In this document: piece by piece, positions 1-9,064 of the stretch
How positions within the stretch are numbered: position 1 is the stretch's first letter
How the letters are laid out: every line of letters begins with the position of its first letter
From: Rhizobium sp. Pop5
Lineage (GTDB): Bacteria; Pseudomonadota; Alphaproteobacteria; Rhizobiales; Rhizobiaceae
Reading direction: 5' to 3'
DNA: 64,000 bases
Assembly: GCF_024721175.1 (NCBI RefSeq)
Contig: NZ_CP099399.1
Span: 1,674,001 to 1,738,000 of the forward strand
Notes under the pieces: model-generated
The model's database searches: none
The model's input: only the letters and a program-made list of their open reading frames with translations
What the model was told of the DNA's origin: nothing
Translations under genes and position numbers: made by a program

Positions 1-15
1 GCTAGTGTCGTCTCC

Positions 16-921
16 ATGTCCGTGCCAGGCAATCCCGCCATGGCGCATCGACGCAGCGAAGCCCGCATTGCCTGGATGCTGGTGCTGCCGGCAATGATCC
101 TGCTTTTCCTTTTTGTGCTTTTGCCGGTCGCGGCTGTCATCTTTCTCGGCTTTACCGATTTCGAACTCGGCTACGGCAAATTCCGTTTCGTCGGCTTCGA
201 GAATTACGCGCATCTGATCACCGACCGCACCTTCCGCACGTCGCTCTGGAACACCACGGTTTACACGGCGATCGTCGCGCCCGTCTCGATCCTTCTCGGC
301 CTCGGCATCGCCATGCTGATCGAGAGCGAGACGGCCGCGCGCAGCTTCTTCCGCACCGCCTATTTCCTGCCGGTCGCCTCGCTGATCGTCGCCATGGCGA
401 CGGTCTGGCAATATATGTTTCACCCCACCATCGGCCCGATCAATGCGTTACTGGCGCTTGCTGGCCTTCCCGGCCCGAACTGGCTGGGCAGCTCCGGCAC
501 GGTCCTCTACAGCCTGTCGATCATCGGCGTCTGGCAATCGGCCGGTTTCAACATGGTGCTTTTCCTCGCCGGCCTGACGGCGATCCCGCGCGAGCTGTAC
601 GCCGCGGCTGAAGTGGACGGCGCCAGATCCTCCTTTGATCGCTTTCTGCTGGTGACCTGGCCGATGCTCGGGCCGACGACGCTCTTCGTCATCACCATCA
701 GCATCACCAATGCCGTTAAGGTGTTCGAGACGGTCAAGATGTTGACGGATGGCGGCCCGAACAAAGCGTCCGAAGTGCTGCTCTTCACGATCTACCAGGA
801 AGGCTTCGTCTATCTGCGCGTCGGGTACGCCTCGGCGATGACGGTAGTCTTCCTCCTGATCCTCGTGGTGCTGATGTTCCTGCAATACCGTATTCTCGAC
901 CGCCGGGTGCATTACACATGA
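16..921 (+). CDS. Sugar ABC transporter permease (MalF/UgpA type)
   Basis: Inner-membrane permease subunit of a carbohydrate ABC importer of the MalF/UgpA family. The 301-residue protein has six evident hydrophobic segments (about residues 20-42, 80-105, 117-135, 170-190, 218-238, 270-292). Near residues 195-225 it carries the cytoplasmic EAA loop, read as AAAEVDGARSSFDRF, which docks the ATPase. Its last codons overlap the next permease by 4 bp (ATGA), so the two are translationally coupled. The window edge lies only 15 bases upstream, so the start is uncertain; an internal ATG at 40 (MAHRRSEAR) is possible. The ATPase gene is not in the window, and the sugar cannot be deduced. Confidence 0.92.
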   Translation: MSVPGNPAMAHRRSEARIAWMLVLPAMILLFLFVLLPVAAVIFLGFTDFELGYGKFRFVGFENYAHLITDRTFRTSLWNTTVYTAIVAPVSILLGLGIAMLIESETAARSFFRTAYFLPVASLIVAMATVWQYMFHPTIGPINALLALAGLPGPNWLGSSGTVLYSLSIIGVWQSAGFNMVLFLAGLTAIPRELYAAAEVDGARSSFDRFLLVTWPMLGPTTLFVITISITNAVKVFETVKMLTDGGPNKASEVLLFTIYQEGFVYLRVGYASAMTVVFLLILVVLMFLQYRILDRRVHYT

Positions 922-1754
922 TGGCGAGCAATTTTTCCCTCGGCAGGGTCATTCGCCTGAGCCTGCTTTTCCTCGGTGCGATCGTCTTCCTGTCGCCCTA
1001 CCTCTTCATGATTTCGGCAGCCGGAAAGACGCAGAGCGACATCTTCACCTCGTCGCTGTCGCTGATCCCCGCGCATCTCGCCTATGTCGAGAATTTCGCC
1101 AAGGCCTTGAGCCGGGTGCCGATGGCGCGGCTTCTATGGAACGGTGTCGTCGTCTGCGGACTGATCTTCTTCTTTCAGGTGCTGGTGGCGATACCCTGTG
1201 CCTACGCCATGGCAAAGCTACGCTTCGCCGCAGCCCGCGCCATGATGGTGCTCGTCATGCTCGGCCTTCTCGTGCCGATCCATGCGACCGCGCTGCCGCT
1301 CTACGTCGCCTTCGATAGCGCCTCGCTGCTGAACAGCTATGCCGCGCTTGTAGCGCCCTTTACCATTTCGGTTTTCGCGATCTTCATGTTCCTGCAGTTC
1401 TTCCGCGCCATGCCGGACGATCTCATCCATGCCGCCCGTCTCGACGGCATGTCGGAACTCGGCATCGTCGCCCGCGTCATCGTGCCGAATGCCTGGCCTG
1501 CTGTGACCGCCTTCGCCATCTTCTCGGTTGTCGCCCATTGGAACGACCTCTACTGGCCGCTGATCGTCATCAGCAAGCAGGATTACGCCACACCGCCGCT
1601 CGGCCTGATGTATTTCCGGGCCGCCGAAGCCGGCGACGACTACGGCGCGCTGATGGCGGCGACCCTCATCATTACCCTGCCCCTCGTCGCCGCCTTCCTG
1701 CTTGCGCAGAAGCGTTTCGTCGAGGGCATCACCATGACCGGTCTCAAAGGCTGA
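918..1754 (+). CDS. Sugar ABC transporter permease (MalG/UgpE type)
   Basis: Second inner-membrane permease of the same sugar importer, MalG/UgpE family, 278 residues. Hydrophobic segments lie near residues 12-32, 74-98, 106-128, 140-162, 195-215 and 243-262. An EAA loop reads HAARLDGMSELGIVARV, around residues 172-190. The start overlaps the stop of the upstream permease by 4 bp. It ends 25 bp before the binding-protein gene, so permease, permease and binding protein form one operon. MalF and MalG type subunits normally pair as a heterodimer; pairing here is inferred from adjacency. Confidence 0.92.
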   Translation: MMASNFSLGRVIRLSLLFLGAIVFLSPYLFMISAAGKTQSDIFTSSLSLIPAHLAYVENFAKALSRVPMARLLWNGVVVCGLIFFFQVLVAIPCAYAMAKLRFAAARAMMVLVMLGLLVPIHATALPLYVAFDSASLLNSYAALVAPFTISVFAIFMFLQFFRAMPDDLIHAARLDGMSELGIVARVIVPNAWPAVTAFAIFSVVAHWNDLYWPLIVISKQDYATPPLGLMYFRAAEAGDDYGALMAATLIITLPLVAAFLLAQKRFVEGITMTGLKG

Positions 1755-1779
1755 CCGGCTTCAACCAGGAGAACGAGCG

Positions 1780-3045
1780 ATGAAACCTATCACCCAGCTT
1801 CTCGCCGCAGCGGCCGTATCCTTGGCAATCGCGCTTCCCGCGCATGCCGAGACGACGCTGACGGTTCATTACCCGATGCCGGGCTTCTTCAAGGACGTGA
1901 TGGACACGATCTCGAAGAAGTTCATGGCAGAAAACCCCGATATCAAGATCCAGTTCGCCAGCCCCTCGGCAACTTATGAAGAAGGCATCCAGACGATCCT
2001 TCGCCAGGCCGGCACCACCGAAATGCCCGACATCACCTTCATCGGCCTGAACCGCCTGCGCATGCTCAACGAGCGCGATGTCGCCGTTGATCTCGGCCCG
2101 CTCGTCAAGAAAGACGGCAACATGGCCGAGCAGGGCTTCTCCGACACGATCCTCAAGCTCGCCCAGGTCAAGGGCAAGCAGGTCGGCCTCGCGTTCGCGA
2201 CCTCGAACCCGATCATGTATTACAATGCCGATCTCGTGAAAGCGGCCGGCGGCAACCCTGACAATCCGCCGAAGACCTGGGATGAAGTCATCGCTCTTGG
2301 CGGCAAGATCAAGGCGCTCGGCAATGGCGTCGACGGCATCGATTTCCGCTGGCAGAGCGACGACTGGATGTTCTCAGCACTGCTCTTTGGCGCCGGCGGC
2401 AAGATGCTGAGCGATGACGAAAGCAAGGTTACCTTCAATGGTCCGGAAGGTCAGAAGGCTGTCGAGGTCCTGCATCGCATGGTCACCGAAGGCGGAATGC
2501 CCGTCTTCACCAAGCCCGCCGGTGAGCAGGCTTTCGCGGCCGGCAAGGTCGGTTTCGAATTCCAGACGACGGGCGCGCTGCGCAACACCATCAAGAACGT
2601 CGGCAACAAGTTCGACCTGCGCACGGCCAAGATCCCGCTGATCGATCCGGTGAACGGTCATCTGCCGACGGGCGGCAACGCCGTCGTCATCCTGACTCAT
2701 GACGCCGCCAAGCAGGACGCCGCCTGGAAGTTCGCCAAGTTCGCCGCCGGCCCCTACGGCGCCTCCGTCGTCGTGCCCGGCACCGGCTATGTCCCGAACA
2801 ACGAGCTTGCCGCCAAGTCGCCCGAATATCTCGGCGATTTCTACAAGCAGAACCCGCTGTTCCAGGCAGGCCTCAGCCAGATGCCGGTCATGATCCCTTG
2901 GTATGCCTTCCCCGGTTCGAACGGCGTCAAGGTCACCCAGACCATCGTCGATAACCTCTCGCGCATCGTCGACCAGTCTGCCAAACCGAAGGAAGCACTC
3001 GACGACGCAGCCGCTGACGTCGAAGGCATGCTGCCGCGCAGCTGA
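1780..3045 (+). CDS. Extracellular sugar-binding protein of ABC importer
   Basis: Periplasmic substrate-binding protein (bacterial extracellular solute-binding family 1, UgpB/MalE-like), 421 residues. A Sec signal peptide covers about residues 1-23, with cleavage after AHA, followed by ETTLTVHYP. The start has a good Shine-Dalgarno (CAGGAGAACGAGCG before ATG). It is the third gene of the importer operon, and its order after the permeases is less usual than binding protein first. The protein is Lys/Gly-rich with no lipobox, so it is probably soluble in the periplasm. The ligand is unknown; glycerol-3-phosphate, maltose and other sugars are all possible for the family. A hairpin terminator follows at 3069. 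Confidence 0.92.
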   Translation: MKPITQLLAAAAVSLAIALPAHAETTLTVHYPMPGFFKDVMDTISKKFMAENPDIKIQFASPSATYEEGIQTILRQAGTTEMPDITFIGLNRLRMLNERDVAVDLGPLVKKDGNMAEQGFSDTILKLAQVKGKQVGLAFATSNPIMYYNADLVKAAGGNPDNPPKTWDEVIALGGKIKALGNGVDGIDFRWQSDDWMFSALLFGAGGKMLSDDESKVTFNGPEGQKAVEVLHRMVTEGGMPVFTKPAGEQAFAAGKVGFEFQTTGALRNTIKNVGNKFDLRTAKIPLIDPVNGHLPTGGNAVVILTHDAAKQDAAWKFAKFAAGPYGASVVVPGTGYVPNNELAAKSPEYLGDFYKQNPLFQAGLSQMPVMIPWYAFPGSNGVKVTQTIVDNLSRIVDQSAKPKEALDDAAADVEGMLPRS

Positions 3046-3068
3046 TTGCTCGATCACGAATAACAGGG

Positions 3069-3103
3069 AAGGCCGCCGTGCTGAGCGCTTGGCGGCCTTT
3101 CTG
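3069..3103. terminator. Bidirectional intrinsic terminator
   Basis: A perfect 9-bp stem, AAGGCCGCC (3069-3077) with GGCGGCCTT (3091-3099), is followed by a T-rich stretch on the plus strand. It sits between the end of the sugar-importer operon and the 3' end of the convergent LacI-type gene, so it can serve both strands. Confidence 0.8.
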
Positions 3104-3114
3104 TTTCGCAAGCT

Positions 3115-4095
3115 TCAGATAGCGCGCACTGTGCCGCCGCGACGGAGCGTATAGGCGACATCGAGATGGCGGGCAGGGGCGGCATTCTCCGCCATGTCGA
3201 GAAGCAGCGAGGCGGCCGTCGCCCCCATGCTGGCATCCGGCATCTCGATGGTGGTCAGCGGCGGGTCGATCAGCCGGCCGATGGCGATGCCGTCGAAGCC
3301 GGCGACCGAAATATCGCCTGGAACCGAGAGCCCATCGCGCTTCAGGGCGCCGATGACACCGAGCGCGAGAAGATCGTTGGAGGCGATGATCGCCGTCGGA
3401 GAAAGTGCGTTCATCACACCACTGAGATCGAGCTGGTCATAACCGTTGACGAAGGGGATCTGCACGGCATCGAGCGGAGCCAGCCCGTTTTCCGCGATGG
3501 CATCGAGATACCCCTGATAGCGAAGGCGCGCGCGGTCGGACGCGGCGAAATTGCCGGAGAGGAAGAGAATGCGGCGGTGGCCCATGCCGAGTAGGAAGGT
3601 GGTGATCTCGCGGCCGGCGCCTCGATTGTCGGCAGTGACCGCCGCCGGAAACTGCGCCGTCGGCAAGTTGTTGAGCAGGACGGTCGGCGGGAGCTTTGCA
3701 AGCAGCGCCTCGCTCGTCGATGGATCGCAGACGGTGAGGATCAGCCCGGTCGGGCGATCGTTCAGGAGTGCTGCAACCGCATCGGCCTCCCGCGCCGGAT
3801 CGTAGTTCGATTGAGCGATCAAAACGCCATGGCCCGCCACCAGCATGCGGTTCTGAATGCTCGACAGCGACGAGGCGAAGACCGGATTGGTGATGCTGGG
3901 GATCAGCACGCCGACCACGGGCCTGCGCCCGAGCCGGCCGACGGAGGGGCCGGCCGCGCGATAACCGAGTTCAGCTGCGGCCCGCCGCACCTTACGCACC
4001 ATCAGATCGCTCGCCGGCCCGTTGCGGTTGAGAACGCGGCTTGCGGTCGCCAGCGAACAGCCGGCGCGGAACGCGACCTGTTGCAATGTGGCCAT
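3115..4095 (-). CDS. LacI-family transcriptional regulator
   Basis: LacI/GalR-type DNA-binding regulator, 326 residues. The N-terminal helix-turn-helix reads ATLQQVAFRAGCSLATASRV, followed by the hinge region, then a periplasmic-binding-protein-like sensor domain (about residues 58-325). I chose the ATG at 4095 because AGGAGG lies 8 bases upstream; the in-frame GTG at 4104 lies within that Shine-Dalgarno and is less likely. It is convergent with the sugar ABC operon and probably controls it in response to the sugar or a metabolite. This role is inferred from position; no operator could be matched because the operon's promoter lies outside the window. Confidence 0.9.
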   Translation of the reverse strand: MATLQQVAFRAGCSLATASRVLNRNGPASDLMVRKVRRAAAELGYRAAGPSVGRLGRRPVVGVLIPSITNPVFASSLSSIQNRMLVAGHGVLIAQSNYDPAREADAVAALLNDRPTGLILTVCDPSTSEALLAKLPPTVLLNNLPTAQFPAAVTADNRGAGREITTFLLGMGHRRILFLSGNFAASDRARLRYQGYLDAIAENGLAPLDAVQIPFVNGYDQLDLSGVMNALSPTAIIASNDLLALGVIGALKRDGLSVPGDISVAGFDGIAIGRLIDPPLTTIEMPDASMGATAASLLLDMAENAAPARHLDVAYTLRRGGTVRAI

Positions 4096-4244
4096 GGAAG
4101 ACACCTCCTGGTGACAGCATCAGGCGCGATCCCTTAGGCGCTTTCGATGACAGTGATCTGACACTCGGCCGCTGATCGGGGAGAGCGGCGATAACGGCAA
4201 GCCATTTCGGTTGAGCCCTGCGTCGAGATGAAACTGCCGTAACG

Positions 4245-4833
4245 TTAGGCATCTGCCAATCGGTTAGGGATCAAATCTGCCTTCATCCAATGTATTTCGC
4301 TTTGGACATGGCCGGCCCGTACATATTTGCCCATGCGAACCGGCATGTCCGCCTCGCTGAATGCTCCAGCGACCCTTGCGACAAAGCCTTCGTGGCGGCT
4401 CTTGTCCAGTGACGCAGCCAAATCCTCGAAAAGGCCGGCCCTGAACGGCCCGCGATAGAGTGTCGGCACGGCTATGATCAACAGTTCTTCGAACCGGAGC
4501 AGCGTCAGGTCCCATGGCTGGATCTCGTCGCCGTTGACCCATGCGAAACCGAGAAAATAAGAGGGGAGCGCGTCATAGGTGACGGAATGCCGGGCATACA
4601 AGTTTTCACCGACAATGCGTTCGTCCTCGGCAAGTTGAGGCGAGATACTCGACGCAAATGCTTTCAGCCAATCCCGCGACGGATGCCACGATGAATGGTC
4701 GTGTTTTCCCCATCCATTTTCTCCGTAACCAGAAGATCGGTGTCCACCAGTCCTTCAAGCGACGACATGATCCTGTCGTCGCTGGTCGCGCCGGGCGAGA
4801 TAGGCAGATGGAAGGTGCGTCCTATTTCTTCAT
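4245..4833 (-). pseudogene. Broken T4-Rnl-like RNA ligase gene
   Basis: Remnant of an RNA ligase (T4 Rnl1/Rnl2-like nucleotidyltransferase fold, RNA_ligase family). Reading leftward from an ATG at 4833 gives MKK, then an immediate stop. The adjacent frame continues GRTFHLPISPGATSDDR and reaches the motif I sequence VTEKMDGENTT, with the lysine that would be adenylated (KxDGE). Near 4681-4692 the frame breaks again, where several codons seem deleted after ENTTIHRG. The third segment starts HPSRDWLKAF and ends with EGFVARVA (motif IV-like) and KYVRAGHVQSEIHW (motif V-like). The C-terminal piece alone is 118 codons. Two separate lesions make it non-functional. Family assignment is by motif recognition. 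Confidence 0.75.
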
Positions 4834-4895
4834 GCAGCAGCTATAGCTGGCGCTCTGTCACGCCAGCAAGGCAGGAATGATCCCCGAACTAAAAG

Positions 4896-5576
4896 TTAAA
4901 CTGCCATATTCGATGCTGCCGACATCACTTCCCGCGGGGCGGGGCCGCCGAACATATGGCGGCCACCATCCTCGACTTCGGTGAAACACCAGCGCACGAC
5001 GCCATCCCGATCGAGCAGGAATTCGCCGACAAGTTGACCGTGGCCGGTGGCGATCATCTGTGTGTCGTCCTCGGTGAATTCATAGCCATCAGCCTTGTCG
5101 AGATATTCCACCGCATCCATCACGCCCATCGGCGCTGGAAGCTCGCCCGGCATGTCGATTTGCATCGAGGATACAGTGCTCATGCTGACTTTGTGCGGCC
5201 AGTCGTTCTCGTTTTCCGTGAACTGAAGGTTCGGCAGGCCGAAGGCCTTGTGCGATACCCGTTCCGGGTCTGAAGCCGCCAGCAGATTGGGAAGCGGGTG
5301 GTAGCGGAAATAGAGGCGGGCGCGATCGATCGGCGTGTTGACGACGGTCAGGCTATCGATGCCTTTCTCCTGTAAGGCACCGGTGAGTTCGGCCATGGCG
5401 GCGATCTGCCGGCGACAGAAGGGGCAATGCAGTCCGCGGAACAACCCGACGAGCACCGGCTTCTGACCGCGAAAATCGTCAATGGCGATCTTGCCCTGGC
5501 GGGTGATCGCATCCAGCACCACGTTCGGCGCGCGATCTCCTGGCTGCAATGGTTTTCCTAGGTGGTTCTCCTGCAT
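4896..5576 (-). CDS. Peroxiredoxin-like thioredoxin-fold protein (AhpC/TSA)
   Basis: Thioredoxin-fold redox protein of the AhpC/TSA/redoxin superfamily, 226 residues, no signal peptide, so cytoplasmic. The redox centre is a CPFC motif in GLHCPFCRRQIAAM (about residues 49-63). The PxxxT/SxxC signature of classical peroxiredoxins is replaced by this CxxC, so the protein may act as a thiol reductase rather than a peroxidase. The start at 5576 has GGAGG 8 bases upstream. It lies 66 bp after the large cyclase gene on the same strand and could be co-transcribed with it. The substrate is not predictable. Confidence 0.8.
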   Translation of the reverse strand: MQENHLGKPLQPGDRAPNVVLDAITRQGKIAIDDFRGQKPVLVGLFRGLHCPFCRRQIAAMAELTGALQEKGIDSLTVVNTPIDRARLYFRYHPLPNLLAASDPERVSHKAFGLPNLQFTENENDWPHKVSMSTVSSMQIDMPGELPAPMGVMDAVEYLDKADGYEFTEDDTQMIATGHGQLVGEFLLDRDGVVRWCFTEVEDGGRHMFGGPAPREVMSAASNMAV

Positions 5577-5642
5577 CTTTCATTCCTCCCTATATAGTCG
5601 ATTCTTCTCATCGATCTCCTGCAGTCGTTGCAACAGGGACAG

Positions 5643-8600
5643 TCAGTCGAGGAACGGCAATACGACGAGCGTGGCTGGATCGAGGTTGTGGCGGATGCAT
5701 ACATCCTGTGCCAGCGTGAAATACCGTTCCGCCTCGTCTATGTCGTCATGCTCGAGGCTGAGTGTCGCGAGACCATCATAGCACGGAAAGAGCAATTGCG
5801 GCTCGTCAATTTCCTTCGCAACCTCAAGGGCTTCCTCGTAATACTTACGAGCTAGCTTCGGCTGCCCATGGCACTGATGAATCTGGGCGAGCACAATCAG
5901 CGGCACGGAGAGATGATCGCGCTGATCGAGCGCCCGGTCGATTTCGACGGCCTTTTCCGCCGCCGGCACGCCTTCGGCAGCGCAGCGATCGGTGAAAGTG
6001 CAGCAGGAGACTGCGAGATTGGCGAGAAGGCGCGCCTGGAAGCCGAGATCGCCGATACGGGTCGCCACTTCCAGTCCACGCCGGCAGATCCTGATGGCGT
6101 TGCCCGGATCGACGATCGTGTAGAGAACGCCGAGATTGGAGTAGGCGCGACAGGCGGCACTTTGCAGATCGGCCTTTTCGGCGACGGAAAGACTGTGTTC
6201 CACTTCCTGCACGGCATCGCGCCGCCGCCCGAGCCGCGCAAGTGCGGCACCCTTGGTGTTCAGCGCCTCCGCCATCGCTCGCGCTGCCTCCCGTCCGGCC
6301 TCGGTCGTTCCGTCGATCGGCAGCGTCTGCAGGCGTTGCAGCGCCTGCGTCGCCCAGTCGGCGGCAGCGGCCTGATCCCCCATGCGGAAGGCTAGATGAC
6401 CGCGTTCCTGCAGAAGATGCGCATGCTCGACCGGCGCATCGATTGCCGCGATCAGTGCTTCGGCCTCGGCGCAATGTGTCTCCGCCTGATCGCGGCGCCC
6501 CGCATCGAGATGCAGGCGGCCGATCTTTCGCAGTATCCTCGCTGCGGCGATAGGGTCGTCCTTGGAGCGATGGATCGCAAGTGCGCGCTGGTAATGGCTC
6601 AAAGCAGCGTCGCGCAGGCCGGCCGGGCCGCAGAGATCGCCAAGGCGCTCCAGAAGAGCCGATTGCTCTGGCGTCACCTCCGCCTCGTTTGCAAAGGTAG
6701 CAAGCGCCTGGCGGTAAAGGCGCATCGCATCGTCATTGGCGTAGGTCTTGCGCGCCAAATCCCCCGCCGCCATCAGATAGGCTGCTCCCTTGGCTCTTTC
6801 GGTGGTCAGGCTGAAGTGGTGGCCGAGCAGCGCCAGTTGCTCGGGCCGGTCGGGAGAGGCGCCATATTGGCGTTCCAGAACCTGGCCGATCCGTCGATGA
6901 AGCTCCATGCGTCGTTGCAGCAGGAGATTATGGTAGATGACGTCATGCATCAGCGTCTGGCTGAATCGGTAGCCCGGCGATACAGCGGCGTCGGGGCCGC
7001 GCAGTTCCTCGATGATATTGGCGTCGCAGAGGTAATCCAATGCAGCATCGATGCCGGCCGGATCGGTGGCGACGGTGCGCAAGAGCGCGGTATCGAACTT
7101 CGGTCCCACCACCGCCGCCTCTTGCGCCGATCGTCTTATCTCCTGCGGCAGACGATCGACGCGGGCAAGCAGCAGCGCTTGCAGATTGACCGGGATATCG
7201 ACATCCGTGTCTTCGGTCGCAACATGCCAGTGCTGACCGTCATGGTGCAACGTGCCCATGTCGATCAGTCCCCGAAGGATTTCTTCGATGAAAAGCGGAT
7301 TGCCGCCGGCTCGATCGAGGATGCGCTTGCGCATCGAGACCGGCAGCTTGCCGTGAGCCTCGCCGAAAAAGGCTGCAAGCAGCTTCTGCCCGTCGGCTGC
7401 CATGAGCGGACCAAGGCGTTGCACGGTGACGCTGACACGATCGGAATTCAGCGGGTCGGTCTGCGATGTCGGCCGGTAGATCGCAAGCAGCATCAGCCGG
7501 CTGCGCTCCAGCCGGTCCATCATGAAGCGAAGCACTTCCAGCGAGGCGGCGTCCGCCCAATGCAGATCCTCTATGACGAGCAGCAGAGGGCCTTGCCCCA
7601 GCCGCCGCTCGAAGACGGTGCGGACCGCATAGAAGATCTGCCGCCGCAACTGCTCCGGCTCGATATGCCGCAACGCGCCGTCGGGATCACCGAGGCCGAG
7701 GACGTGCAGGAAGAGCGGTAGTAGCCCCTCGACATCCTCCTGTGTGAAATCCAACGCGCGAAACCCAGTCGACAGCAATTGCCGCGTCCTGTCGGGATCA
7801 TCCCGCTCGCCCACGCCGTAGGCGCTGCGCACGACCGCGGCAAGCGTGCCATAGGATTGTTCGCCGAGGGGAGAGCAGGTGGCTTTGCGAATGGCGAGGC
7901 CCGGGAAGCGGCCGGCATTGCCGGCGATTGTCACGAATTCATTCGCCAGCCGTGATTTGCCGATGCCCGCTTCGCCAATCAGGCGAACAAGCTGTGCCGC
8001 GCCCCCGCAGGCAAGATCGAGGCATGTCAGCAACCGCGACAGCTCCGCATCCCGTCCGATCATCGGCGCTTGCAGGCCGAAATTTTCGAGCCCCCGCGCC
8101 GTATGCGGCGCTTCCAGGAGCCCTGTCAGTCGATGGACATGGACGTTGCCGCTTTTGCCCCGCAGCGTCTGTGCGCCGAGACTATCGAAGGCAAAGGCAT
8201 GGCGGGTGAGGCGATAGGTCAGCGGCCCGACGAGGATGTCGTTTTCGCCGGCCATGGATTGCAGGCGCTGTGCCGTATTCACCGTGTCGCCGGTCACGGA
8301 ATAGGACTTAGCGCCGACCGCACCGAAACCGCCGGTGACGACAGGGCCGCTGTTGATGCCGATATGCAGCCGCAGCGGCACGCGGGCGCGTGAATGCCAG
8401 CGCGTGCCGACCTCCGTGGCTCGATCGATCATGTCGAGCGCGGCGTTAAGCGCCCGGATCGGATCGTCCTCATGGGCCACCGGCGCGCCGAACAACGCCA
8501 GCAGCGCATCGCCGACGAACTTGTCGACGAAGCCCCCATAAGTCTCAACCGCCTGGGTCATTTCTTCGAACAATTCGTTCTGCAGCACCCGCATGACTTC

Positions 8601-8891
8601 GGGGTCGATCTGCTCGCTCAGGGTGGTGAAGCCGCAGAGATCGGCAAAGAGCACGGTCACCGGCCGCCGGTCCGCATCGCTATCTGATTTTTCCGGTGCA
8701 GCCACCTCGACAATTGGCTTCAGGACGGGCTGCGCCGTGCCGGCGAGCGACGTGCCGCATCGAGGGCAGAAAGCGAAATCGGGCTGACATGCGTAGCCGC
8801 AGCCGGCACATGAGAGCGGCTGCTTTGCGCCGCATCGCGGACAGAAAGCAAAACCGCTTTGAATATCGAAACCGCAGCCGGCGCACTCCAT
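5643..8891 (-). CDS. Zinc-ribbon class III cyclase fused to AAA ATPase and TPRs
   Basis: A 1082-residue multidomain signalling protein. Residues 1-50 hold two zinc ribbons (CAGCGF, CPRCGAK, CAGCGY, CPRCGT). About 75-255 is a class III adenylate/guanylate cyclase domain with the two metal-binding aspartates (FADLCGFT and VGDALLALFG). About 275-560 is an AAA/STAND-type ATPase with P-loop GEAGIGKSRL and Walker B LLLVIEDLHWAD. The C-terminal ~400 residues are alanine-rich helical TPR-like repeats. Proteins with this order (cyclase, ATPase, TPR) are common in rhizobia, but their signals are largely unknown. No membrane segment is visible. The start at 8891 is fixed by the first CxxC, although its ribosome-binding site is weak. 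Confidence 0.88.
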   Translation of the reverse strand: MECAGCGFDIQSGFAFCPRCGAKQPLSCAGCGYACQPDFAFCPRCGTSLAGTAQPVLKPIVEVAAPEKSDSDADRRPVTVLFADLCGFTTLSEQIDPEVMRVLQNELFEEMTQAVETYGGFVDKFVGDALLALFGAPVAHEDDPIRALNAALDMIDRATEVGTRWHSRARVPLRLHIGINSGPVVTGGFGAVGAKSYSVTGDTVNTAQRLQSMAGENDILVGPLTYRLTRHAFAFDSLGAQTLRGKSGNVHVHRLTGLLEAPHTARGLENFGLQAPMIGRDAELSRLLTCLDLACGGAAQLVRLIGEAGIGKSRLANEFVTIAGNAGRFPGLAIRKATCSPLGEQSYGTLAAVVRSAYGVGERDDPDRTRQLLSTGFRALDFTQEDVEGLLPLFLHVLGLGDPDGALRHIEPEQLRRQIFYAVRTVFERRLGQGPLLLVIEDLHWADAASLEVLRFMMDRLERSRLMLLAIYRPTSQTDPLNSDRVSVTVQRLGPLMAADGQKLLAAFFGEAHGKLPVSMRKRILDRAGGNPLFIEEILRGLIDMGTLHHDGQHWHVATEDTDVDIPVNLQALLLARVDRLPQEIRRSAQEAAVVGPKFDTALLRTVATDPAGIDAALDYLCDANIIEELRGPDAAVSPGYRFSQTLMHDVIYHNLLLQRRMELHRRIGQVLERQYGASPDRPEQLALLGHHFSLTTERAKGAAYLMAAGDLARKTYANDDAMRLYRQALATFANEAEVTPEQSALLERLGDLCGPAGLRDAALSHYQRALAIHRSKDDPIAAARILRKIGRLHLDAGRRDQAETHCAEAEALIAAIDAPVEHAHLLQERGHLAFRMGDQAAAADWATQALQRLQTLPIDGTTEAGREAARAMAEALNTKGAALARLGRRRDAVQEVEHSLSVAEKADLQSAACRAYSNLGVLYTIVDPGNAIRICRRGLEVATRIGDLGFQARLLANLAVSCCTFTDRCAAEGVPAAEKAVEIDRALDQRDHLSVPLIVLAQIHQCHGQPKLARKYYEEALEVAKEIDEPQLLFPCYDGLATLSLEHDDIDEAERYFTLAQDVCIRHNLDPATLVVLPFLD

Positions 8892-9064
8892 CGCACGCGT
8901 CTCACGAAGAGCCCACTTCGTTCGGCTGGTCAGCCGCTACTGGCAGGCTTCAAAAGCGAAGACAAGCATGAACCTGCTGCCACTTGCCTGCAAGCATTAA
9001 ACAAGCGGCGGGGGCGACGTGACAGCGTTGAATGCGGGCTGCGAACGGGATCTGAAGCGGGACG

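Noticed and set aside
6396..7721. A 441-codon open frame on the plus strand inside the cyclase/TPR gene
   Set aside because: Composition-driven shadow of the 1082-residue protein, with no domain.
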